This document shows, piece after piece, positions 54,501 to 64,000 of a DNA stretch of 64,000 bases (positions within the stretch are counted from its first letter, which is position 1; the number at the start of each line of letters is the position of its first letter). This DNA comes from Micractinium sp. NFX-FRZ (lineage: Eukaryota > Chlorophyta > Trebouxiophyceae > Chlorellales > Chlorellaceae). Below the pieces are notes generated by a model. That model did not search any database. It saw only the letters and a list, made by a program, of their open reading frames with translations, and had not been told where the DNA came from. Both the position numbers and the translations under genes were made by a program. Where the stretch lies: positions 1 through 64,000 of the forward strand of contig JAPTJF010000307.1 in NCBI GenBank assembly GCA_029339195.1, written 5' to 3'.

Positions 54501-57500
54501 GTAGTGTGGCAGGAGAAAGGCAGATGGTGGCCTCTCCGTCAGCGTGCTCAGCTTCAGCCCTGGACCCCACTGACGAAAATGGTATGATGCGCCTGCCCCT
54601 CTGCCGCGCAGCCCCTACCGCTACGGCCACGTGGTGGAGACCAAGGTGTCGCACACCGGCACTGGCGAGGTGTCCAAGCGCTACCTGCTGGGCCGCGCCA
54701 GCTGGGAGCTCGCGTGAGTGGCCAGCGCTGAGTCAGCACCACCTGCGGGGCAGACTGCGCTGCACAGGCATGCCATGCTTCTCCCTCTCTAGTCACGGCC
54801 GCTTTTGCTGCTGTCGTGTACCGGTGCAAATGGGGCAGCAGTGGTCGCAGCAGCTGCGATGCTTGCTGGGACCCCCGCGCGCGCTGCCTTGCCTCAATCC
54901 CCGGCCCCACCCCCACCCACGCCCTCACCTTGCCCTCCGCCCCGCCTGCAGTTTCGTCATGCCCGACAGGCGAACCGTGTACGGCACTGACGACGGCACC
55001 AATGTGAGCTGCATTATGAGAGCACTGTTTGCAAACCTCCCCGCCGCATGCACCCCACACCCCACAGGGTGCAACAGCATGCCTGCGCACCCTGCGCTTG
55101 ACAGTGTCTGCGCCTCGCATCGATCCAGGCTTCACAACACGCACCGCCCAAGTCTCTGTACTGCTTTTCATTGCCTGCCCGCAGGTGGGCTTCTTCAAGT
55201 TTGTGGCAGACCGCCCCGGCGACCTGTCCTCTGGTGAGATGGCTGTAGGGCAGCTGTAGGGCAGCTGTAGGGCAGCTGTGGCGGCTGTGGCACAGCTGTA
55301 GGGCAGCTGGCCGTCATGCACCCCTTGCACACTCCCTAGAAGAGAGTCAAACCCGTGCTGCATTTCACGTGCATCATAGCATGTCAAAGCTGAAGGGTCG
55401 GGCTGCCGCATTAGGCCGGCCGCTGATGCCCAACTGCCCACCGACGCTGCCGCCCGGTGCGCCTCGCCTGCAGGCAACCTGTTTGCTGCCAAGATGACGC
55501 AGACCAGCGCTGCCAACGGCGGCTCCTTCACCATTTCTTGGATCCATCTGGCCAACGGTGAGAAAGCCTTGCCTGCCTTGGCTCCACGACAAGGGCAGCA
55601 TGCCGACAAGGGCCCCGCCGACTGAAAAAAAGGCGGGGTCGGGCCGCGCGGCCGTGACTGCCCTGCTGGGCTGACGCCGAGCGCGCAGGCCAGACCCCAG
55701 CTGGCTTGGTGCTTGAGAGAAGCTACGAATGAATCAGGGCAGCAGGGCACCTGGTGGCATGGAACCAAGACTGGGGCAGCAACAACGAAGGAGGGCCCGG
55801 CACAAGGCTGAGGAGTGGTGCAAGCACCCTCACCACTGCAGGCCATCCCCTCGAGTGTCACTTACTGCAACCACTCACTGCTTCTGCTTCTTACTGTGTG
55901 CGTGTGTGCGTGCCCTGCAGGCGTGGAGAGCCAGGTGCGGCAGCAGGCTGAGACGACCCGCTTCAACGACATCTTCGACTCGGGTGAGCTAAACAGCACC
56001 CAAGATGTCTGTTTGCCTGGGAGGCACGCAGGCAGCAGGGCAGCAGGCGCGGTTTGCATATGCCTGCCTGCATGCAGCGCGAGGCTGAGGGGGATTGTTT
56101 TAACGGTGCCTTCGAGGCGGTGAGGGCCAGCCCACCTGCTGTGCTGTGCTATGCTGTGCTGTGCTATGCTGTGCTGTGCGGTGCTGTGCTGTGGGTGCTG
56201 TGCTGAATTGCATTTGTCCCTTGTGGCCGGTTGGTAACTGGGGTGCTCCTCAAACTGCCAACCTGACCTGCCTGACGTGGCGCTGCTAGCCGGCCTGGGC
56301 TGTCATCCGGCTCGTGTTCGGTCGTGTGCTTGCTGTCTGTCAACCGAGTGGAGTCGCAAAGGCAGCCAGGCCAGCAAGGCAAACGGCGCCCTGCCCCCCA
56401 CCGGGTACCCCTTAACTCCTGCATCTCAGTGCATCACCCAGCCCACAAAGCTTTGTGAGTGTGTCAAGCGTGCTTTCTTCTTGCCAATACGGCACACGCT
56501 TTCTTCCCGCCTGTCTTCTGCAGCCAAGTTTGACCTGGTCAAGTACCCGGCCTCCGGCTGCCCCCCTGGCTTCAAGAGCATCAACCAGGACGATGTGGGC
56601 GCAGAGTGCCTCAGGCTGCGGGTGGGTTGACCAATAATTTGCGCTCACATGCACACGACGAGCATCCTCACATGCAATTCGGGGTGACGGAGCCGAATCA
56701 ATCAATCAATCAATTACATTTCAAGCCCACGGGGAGCCAGCAACGGTCTCAAATGTGACTTGTGGTTGCAGTGGGAAGTTGCGGGGCCAGAGTGACTCCA
56801 TGTGTGGTGGGGTGAATGGGTCCCACGGCTCTCTGGGCAAGCTCATACACCCCCGCCCACTGGCATTAGGTGGCTGACTGGGGCCTGAGGCCTGCCACAC
56901 CCCACTGCCACCCCGCCTTCATGCTGACTCCTCATCTGCCTGCACCTACCGACGCTGGCGGGGATCCGCCCGTGCATCTCAGCATAGCAAGCTGTGGGCT
57001 TTGGCAGGCGCTGCCTTACACCTCGAATCGCCAAGTCCCCGACCTCTTGCCTCTTACTTGCATCCCTTGTGCCTCAACCGGGTACTGCGAAACCTGCAGG
57101 ATGCTGGCATTGGCACGCGCCGGGCTGCCGCCTTCCTGGAGACTCGCCGCTTTGCCGCCTACATGGGCGCCACCGGTGCGCCGTGCACCTGGCTTGCGGG
57201 TGCCCCAGCTTGCTCGCTGGCTTACTGGGCTTGCAGTGCCACTTTGTCAAGTAATGCGAGAGGCACCGACAGGCTTGCTTAGCTTCAGGCAGCAGCCAGG
57301 CCACCTTGCATGCCTGGGGGGTCAGAGGGCGCCACTGGTGTGCCATGCAACAGCCCCTCCTTGCTCTGCCGCATCCACTCAATCCTGGCTCAGTCCCTTG
57401 TGTGCGGGCCTGCAGTTGAGTTCAGCAAATGGGAGGGCCTGACCTTTGATGCCAAGCGCGGCATGATCTACACGGCCATGTCCGACGTCCGTTATGGTGA

Positions 57501-60440
57501 GAAATGAGGCAGCACGTCAGTCGTGCCCCCCTGCCTGTGCATGCGGGCTGTGGTGCGCCCCTGCTCCTGCTGTCAGCACGCCGGGGGCAACGCATGCATG
57601 CGTTGTCGTGCCGTGGGTCAGCACCAACAGCCCAGCAGTCGTGACGCCTCCGGGCAGGGGCGGGCCTGGGGCAGTCCCGGCTTGGCGCTGGCGCTGGCGC
57701 CTGTCCACAGCACCTCCGGTCTCCTGCAAAGTGCAGGCATGGAGGACAACAAGCGCCGTGGCGCCGCAGACACCCGCTACGACCGCGGCGGCCCCAACCA
57801 CATCAAGGTGCTTGGGTGGTCGTGGGTGGCGGGATGACAGTGCCGGCGTGGCAGTACACGTGTGTGTGATCATTGCGTGTGATGCGAGGCACTCGCCTGG
57901 ATGCGCCTGGCCTGGCTGCGGTGGTGAGAGCCCCCGTGGGGCCCTGCCCGAAGCCTCGCTAAACCCCAGCCAACCCATCAAGGCCCTCCCTTGTCTTGCA
58001 GGTGGCCGGCAACCCGTGCGGCTGCGTGTACAAGCTGGCAGTTGACTCCCAGTACAGCGCCGTCAACATGACCGCCCTGGTCTGCGGATTCTTGAACCCA
58101 AACACCGGTGCGTAAGAAGGTTGAGATGTGCGTGGGCACAGTGTGATGTGTGTGCAGAGGAGGAGGGCGGCGCCATGGCAGGCTTGCGAGGTTCACGGCC
58201 ACACCACTGGTGTGGTCTTAAGTGGAGCGGCGTGGGGCTCCGGGAGGAGGAGAGGGGGGCAAGGGTAAGGGGCAAAGGGGTGCTTTTGGGTTGCATGTTG
58301 TCAAATAATGAGCGTGCGACGATGCGGCAGGCAGGGCGTGGTTTCCATGGCGAGCTCTCGGGAACGAGCCTGGGCGTCCTGGGGGCGGTGGCGCCGGCAA
58401 GTTGCTTTACATAGCAGCTCTCGTACCCAGGCACGCCCGCCCCATCACCTCCCCCCACGCCCCCCACACATCCCCTGCAGCCGACAAAGCCAACCAGTGC
58501 GCCGTGAACGGCATTGGCAACCCCGACAACGTGTGGGTGGCTGACGATCTGGACACTCTGTTCATCGCCGAGGTGACTAATCTACCCTATGTTGGTCTGT
58601 ACAGGACATCACCAGCGTCTCACCAGCGTCTCACCAGCGCTGGGGGGAGCACCTGGGTTCAGAGCAGCGGATGCCCGCCAGCCACCCCTCCTGCTCACAC
58701 ACTCTCACCACTTTTCCAACAAGGAACACGCTGGCCCCGGGACTCTGCTCAGAAATCCAGCGCGCATGCCCACCAATTTCACAGCCTCTCACGCAGACAT
58801 TGACCGGAGCACAGCCTGTGCCCCCCCGTCTCCCTCCCGCAGGACGCCGGCGTCCACGAGTTCAATGCCCAGTGGGCTTATGACCTCAAGACGGGTGCGC
58901 ACTCCTAGCAGCAGCAGCAGCAGCAGCAGCAGCAGTTCCTGGCGGGCCTGGGCAGCTGCCAAGCTGCAGCTCAGCGGCAGCTCACCGCATCGTGGCAGCA
59001 TGGCCTGCCTCCTGGATGGGTCACACAGTGTGCACGCTTTCCCGCTGACAGGATGGGCGACCCCGAGCCGCCGCACGCAGGAGGTGTGTTCACATCCAAC
59101 TGACTGCACATGCATTTTGTGGCGCCATCATTGTGCAGGCGAGCTGGAGCGCACGCTGACGGTGCAGCCGGGCGCCGAGGTAAGCTTGCGGGGACAGCCA
59201 CCATGTATGGTGGCGGTACACGTGTACTGTGGCTGTATACATCTACTGCAAGCATGCCGCGTTGCGCCCTTCCCCATCTCCATAGGTACCTGCCTCTCCC
59301 CTTTCTTCTGTGCAGGGCAGCCCCGCCCTGCTGCCACATCGCCGTGCCTGTACTGAACCCGACACCTCCACGCTCCTGCTGCACTGCCCCAACCCCACCT
59401 GCCCGCAGGTCGGCCACACGAGCTACTACAAGTCCATCGGCAACGGCGGTTTCACCTACCTCATGGCAAACAATCAGCACCCCGACAGCGGTGAGGGGCC
59501 TTGGGGCGGCTGCCGCACGTGCTCGCTGGGCGCCGCACTGAGCAGCAAGATGGCAAGGGCTGCCACTGGGTGCACTGGCACTCGCGCTGCAAGTCCCTTC
59601 CAACTGCACATGCGGCAGCCGTGCCCGGGCATGCAAGGCGCAGCCGGCCGGGCTCTGCCTCCCTCTGCGGCCCCTACCGGAGCTCGATGCGATCCCCCTG
59701 TGCTTCGCCTGTGCTGCGCCCACCGTGTGTGATTGTGTCTGCAGGTGGCCCCTCCACCGTTGGCTACTGGACCTGGCCCACCTCTGGTGAGCCAGCCCTG
59801 CCCCTGCACACCTGGGTTCGTCAAACAGAGTGCGGGGCATGCCTGCTGCCCTCCCCTCTCCACGCCCCGCCCCCGCCTCCTCGCCCGCCCGCGCCTGCCT
59901 TTGACTTGTGCCCTTGTGCCGCACCCCGGCCACCTCGCCACGACTGGTCAGAATCGTGCTGCCCGCACAGCAGTCTGTCATTGACTCAAGCCCCTGCACT
60001 GCCACGCCACGTGACGCCATTATGCCACGTCACGTCTCGTCATGCTTTGCCGCCTTCCCACCATGGTCGCCACGCCATGTCCTCCTGCGTTGCCGTCTCA
60101 TGCCACGTCTGCATTGCCTTGGATGCAGCCACCAACGGCATTGTCGACGCCGATTTCGACTCCGTGTCGGTCCCAGTGGGTGCCGAGGGCGACGTCATTC
60201 GGGGCACCAAGAAGGTGAGGCTGGGCTGGCTGGGCTGGGGCTGGGGCTGGCCCAGTGCCCAGCCTCATGCAAGCAGCTGTGCCCTGCGTTGGCCTCAGCT
60301 CGCTGGCAGCCGCTTTGTGTAAGGCTCTGTGTGGGGCTCAACAGGCACGCAGCAGCCTTCTTGTAAACTGCCTTGTAAAGCGAGGCCTCCCACCTGTCCT
60401 GCCTGTCTTGCAGCTCACCGTCACCCGCCAGAAGAAGTGA
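51553..60440 (+). CDS. PHOX: Secreted PhoX-type alkaline phosphatase (DUF839)
   Basis: PhoX enzymes release phosphate from organic esters outside the cell under phosphate limitation. Twenty-seven exons, 1836 nt (611 aa): 51553..51661, 52085..52182, 52358..52397, 52589..52611, 52878..52943, 53175..53231, 53452..53535, 53799..53831, 54102..54166, 54414..54470, 54612..54713, 54952..55003, 55185..55233, 55474..55557, 55921..55983, 56524..56621, 57100..57175, 57416..57496, 57737..57807, 58002..58107, 58481..58572, 58843..58894, 59139..59179, 59409..59490, 59745..59786, 60129..60214 and 60414..60440. The first ~22 residues (MAAARMLRAAAVLTVMVMAV) are a signal peptide. Family stretches are IPCAGSKTPWNTHMGGEEYE, RYGHVVETKV, KRYLLGRASWELAFVMPDRR and KWEGLTFDAKRGMIYTAMSD. 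From memory, bacterial PhoX has a metal-binding Cys just before the EE; here it is Gly. The intron after 53231 is GC-AG. Exons average 68 nt. Confidence 0.88.
55241..55309. repeat. TGTAGGGCAGC tandem repeat in PhoX intron
   Basis: About five imperfect 11-bp units begin a few bases after the exon 13 donor. Confidence 0.9.
56137..56204. repeat. TGCTG/TGCTA pentamer repeat in PhoX intron
   Basis: About 13 pentamers of GCTGT/GCTAT type, a simple repeat. Confidence 0.9.
58907..58936. repeat. (GCA)10 microsatellite in PhoX intron
   Basis: Ten GCA units lie 12 bp after the exon 22 donor. Confidence 0.95.
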
Positions 60441-61038
60441 GGCGCTCGCCAATGAACTGGAGATGGATAGATGGCAGCGTCCGCACTCCAGCTGCTGCGT
60501 ACTGAGAGCAGGCACCTTGCAGCAGGCACCAGTGCGCGCCAGCCTGTGCACCGCCGCCACCTGCCCAACCCACACGCTCTCACCGCTCCCCAACCTCCGC
60601 CGCACCCCACCGCACTACACCCAGCCCCGGACGCCCCGAGGGCCTCCTTCATACGCCCGTTGCAACCCTGCCGTTGCGTTTCAGCGAACCTCCTGCTTTT
60701 TCCATTGGCGTGGCCATCAGCTCCGTTTGAGTGACATCTGAGACCCACACCGACCAGCATTTCTCCTTCTACCCTCCTGCATGGCTTGTTTCCTGCCAGA
60801 TGCTTCAGCCCCTTTTGCCGTCCAACGTTGCCGTTTTGCCCTGTCCTTTTGCCAAAGCCTTAATGCGTAGTGCCAGCGAGTAGACGCATTACAAACAGGC
60901 TCGCCAGACAGAGGGCCAATGGGTGCGTCACATGAAATGGTGTGGGTGGTGCATGCAAGGATTTGAGCGCAGCATAGTGAGGAGGGCAGCCCCCTACAGC
61001 CAAGCCCCTCCTAGGCCCCTCACTGGCAGGGCCCCTGC
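60441..61038. other. Intergenic between convergent PhoX and XPG
   Basis: Two 3' UTRs. The only TGTAA-type signal is TTACA at 60889-60893, which serves XPG on the minus strand. None is seen for PhoX after its stop. Confidence 0.55.
60889..60893 (-). terminator. Probable XPG poly(A) signal
   Basis: TGTAA on the minus strand, 146 bp beyond the XPG stop codon. Confidence 0.5.
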
Positions 61039-64000
61039 TCATCCTTGGTTGGGTGCCGGCGCCCCCGCAGCGGGGCCCCGCTTCCCCCTGCTGGGCTGCC
61101 TCCTGGCCGGCTGGGCACCGCCCGAGGCGGCGGCGCTCGGCTGCCGATCTGCCGGCGGCGCTGCTACCAGTTGCTGCTGCTGCTGCTGGTCGGGTGCGGC
61201 AGTGCTGCCGGTGTCGCTGCCGCGGCCCCCGCGGCCCCGCCCTCGTCCACTGCTCGCCGCACCTCCCACCCGCCCGCGGCCGCTTTGCACCCTGCCGCCG
61301 CCCAGCTGCTGCTGCTGGCGCCGCCGCTTTGGAGCGCTTCCAGCAGCGGCGCTGGCACCCGCGCCGCCCTGCATGCCCTGCCGCTGCTCCTCCTCCTGTT
61401 CCTGTTGAACGCCAGTTGACGCCGGCTCGCCGCCCCTCTCCATTGCATCGTCCCCCTCGGCAGCAGCAGCAGCAGCAGCATCTGTTCCAGCAGCAGCGGC
61501 AGAGCGCCCTGCTGCCGGCTTGCGCTTGCGCCCAGCACCGGCAGTGCTGCCGTCGGCTGCCCCCTCGACATCCTGCTTTCGCAGCATCAGCTCTTCCCGC
61601 TCCCCGCCAGCAACGCCCGCCACTGCCTGCCCAGCGCAGCACAGCCAGGGAGGGCGGCACAGAGAGCGGCCAGTGTAAGACAGCAGGGCCAGGGCATGGC
61701 AGGCGCTGCCAGCCCGTATCGAGATGCATTGTTAGCTTGCCAGGTGTGTGCAACGGTGATGACGGCCGCCTCTCCCACCCCCGCCCCCTGCCAGGGAAGC
61801 CACAGCTGTGCATGCATCTAGTGCTGCTACACAGCCTCGAGATGAAAGCCACCCGCTGCTGCCAGCACGCCTGCAGAGCTGCGGACGGCTGCCCTTGGGG
61901 CGAGCACGATAAACCATGCGTCTCCACCCAAGCAGTCAAACCACCTGCCGACCCACAACGCAAAGACAGAGGGACAACGCCACAACTGCCCGCCCACCCG
62001 CCCACCCACCCACCTTCTGCAGGCGCTTGGACTTGATCTTGGCAAACCGCTCGCGCTTGGTGAGGAAGGAATCCAGGGTGAGCTGGCTCTGCAGTGAAGC
62101 AGGAGGGTGGGGGCGGCTTGATGGAAGGCAGAGGGAAGGGGCAGCAGGAGGGGCTCCCGTATGGCGAGGAACAGCGTCAGCTGGCGCTGCAGGGCGGGGA
62201 GGGGTGGGGATGGGGGCCCGAAGCTGCCCGCCTACACAACCTGTGCTCCTTGTCTAAACACAGCCAGGCCCCGCCCGCCTCTGAACCCTCCAGGCTGCCG
62301 GGCCCCCGCTGTGCCCCACCACACACACACCCAGTGGCCCCCACCTGCCGCTGGTCGAACGCCTGCGCCACCGGCGTCAGCAGCTCGTCCGCCTGCTGCC
62401 GGCTCCACCCAAAGCGGGACTCGCAGAACTGGCGCAGCAGCTCGACGTCGGGGCGGCCAAAGGTGAGCCTGCGGGGGGTGGACAGGTGGGGGGGGCCAAG
62501 CGCGGCGAGAAGTAGGGCAGGCGGGTTGAGCAGCTGGCAAGAAGCTGCCCATGCTTCCAGGGCCCCGCCAAGCCCTCCAATGCCAGATGGGACCCCATGC
62601 AATCACATGTGCTCACATCCTTGAACACCTCCCCACGCCCACTCACTTGTCCTTGGAGGCATCCACCCGAGGCTCCGCATATGCCTGCTCCACCGCCGCG
62701 CTGGGGAAGGAGGCGGGCGCCTCCCAGCTGCGCCGCACGTTGCGGTGCTTGCGCTTGAACTCTGCCAGCCGGGCAGCCTGCTGCGCATCATGCTCCCCAT
62801 GCTGTGCATCCTGCTCTGCCAGCTCTGCCTGCTGCGCCGGCGTGCCGCTGGGACTGGGCTCACAACCCTGGCTGCCTCCTTGCTGCTCCTCCTCCTCCGC
62901 CTCCTCCTCCTGCCCCTGCTCTCCCTCATGCTTCTTGCCTCCCCGCGCCTTCCTCCCTCCCCGCGCCGCCTTCTTCTTTCCCTCTTTCTTCCCTCCCCCA
63001 CGTGCCAGCTCCACCAGCTGCTCGTCCGGGGCGGCCAGCCAGTCCCGGAAGCGGCGCATGCCGTCGGGCCCAGGGAACGCGTGCACCACCTCCATAGCAT
63101 TCACCACACCCACGCCTGCGGGCAAGGGGAAGACACCATGTGGGAGGGAGTGAGCAGGTGGATCACCCTCGGGGCAGCCATTAGGCCCACGCCTGGGGCA
63201 GACAGGGCAGCGAGGGCACAAGAGGGTGGGCTGGCAGGCAGGCAGGCAGGCAGCCAAGCACTCTTGTCCTGCAAAGCACTGGCATGCATGCTCATCAGGC
63301 GTGAACTTGCTGTGTGTGCATGCGCCCCAGCCGTATCCATCTGCCTCCCACCTGCCACTCCTCGCAGGAGCAGTCCCCTTCCCCACGTCCAGCCAGCAAC
63401 ACGCGCTGCTGTGTCCTCCCCCCTGCCGCCCGCTCCCACAGGACTCTTCTCTCCAAGCCCACCCACCAGGGCCTCTCTCTGCGACTCCAACGACCGCCAG
63501 GGCCTCTCTCTGAAACTCCAACCTCCACTCCCTCGCAGTCGTCCCCACCTACCCCCCTCCCAGCAAAGCACGCCTCTGCAACTCTCCCCGGAGGACGCCT
63601 CCCACCCACCCACCCCACTCACCCGCCACCCCCTCGCAGTAGTCCCCGCCCAGCAGCTGTGCCAGGGCACCCAGCTGCGCCCGCCCCACGCCCAGCTCGT
63701 GCTCCACGTCCTCCGCCCGGTACTCCTCCACGTACCGTTTGCTTTCAAAGATGTGCCTGCGTGGTGTGGGCACACAGGGGGACATGGAGGCGTGCAGTCA
63801 GTGTCTGCTCTATTATGTTCTGCATGATGCCCTTGAACAACACACAAGCAGGATCCTAAAACAACATGCCTGAAAGAGAGGAGAAACAGAGATGGATGCT
63901 GACCGTCAGTTCCACCTCCCTTCCTTTCTCATCACGCCACCCGTGCTGCAGGAAGGCAGGCAGGCGCCTCACCTGTACACCTTGCGCGCCCCGAACAGGA
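61039..64000 (-). CDS. XPG: DNA repair endonuclease XPG/Rad2 (C-terminal part)
   Basis: XPG makes the 3' incision in nucleotide excision repair. Visible exons, read leftward: 63973..>64000, 63623..63756, 62647..63115, 62345..62468, 62014..62088 and 61039..61626. They give 471 residues and run off the right edge. LFGARKVYRHIFESKRYVEE and GGDYCEGVAGVGVVNAMEVV match the XPG-I region and the H2TH/metal-Asp segment of the FEN1/XPG family. An insert of about 90 residues rich in Lys, Glu, Gly and Gln follows. Then come KRKHRNVRRSWEAPASFPSA, LTFGRPDVELLRQFCESRFG, and SQLTLDSFLTKRERF, which resembles the PCNA-binding motif at this place in XPG. The last exon (~195 aa) is low-complexity with RGR/RGG-type repeats and poly-Q, ending in TGA. 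The XPG N-terminal domain is outside the window. Confidence 0.9.

Overview
The window is nuclear DNA of a GC-rich, intron-dense green alga. The best fit is a Chlorella-type trebouxiophyte. This rests on gene content (PhoX alkaline phosphatase, plant-type PI4K-alpha and monofunctional formate-THF ligase, organellar GluRS), divergent intronless histone pairs with a conserved 3' stem-loop, TGTAA-type poly(A) signals, and 117 short introns in eight genes. The species assignment is inference. The first 72 bases are pure G and look like a sequencing or assembly edge.

Layout, left to right: COG4 (+, 5' end missing), 10-formyl-THF synthetase (-), a truncated H2A pseudogene (-), a large FUSC/ALMT-like membrane protein (+), H2A (-)/H2B (+), H3 (-)/H4 (+), a TPR protein with a poly-Q insert (-), plastid/mitochondrial glutamyl-tRNA synthetase (+), phosphatidylinositol 4-kinase alpha (-, 29 exons over 13.4 kb), a secreted PhoX/DUF839 phosphatase (+, 27 exons), and the C-terminal part of XPG/Rad2 nuclease (-, cut by the window end). 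I rebuilt the exons by hand from splice sites plus protein continuity. Every model stays in frame: COG4 566 aa visible, FTHFS 629, FUSC-like 1148, TPR 878, GluRS 580, PI4KA 2040, PhoX 611, XPG 471 visible.

The genes are unrelated housekeeping functions (Golgi tethering, one-carbon metabolism, transport, chromatin, organelle translation, phosphoinositide signalling, phosphate scavenging, DNA repair). Only the four core histones form a functional cluster. They share a TATA-like TACAAGAG box 66-78 bp before each ATG, the upstream motif GGATGGGTGAGCGC, and the 3' hairpin TGGTGTT-4nt-AACACCA.

The most interesting signal is a recurring one that no single gene explains. Introns repeatedly carry decayed direct copies ('echoes') of the edge of the neighbouring exon, splice site included, usually 70-200 bp away. 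I count about twenty cases in six genes. They range from old (about 75% identity) to a 104-bp tandem unit with a single mismatch in PI4KA. One echo lies across a stop codon in a 3' UTR rather than at a splice site. Five GC-AG introns, all with AG|GCAAG donors, are a second unusual feature. I have an unverified memory that intron copies of exon ends were noted in Chlorella variabilis.
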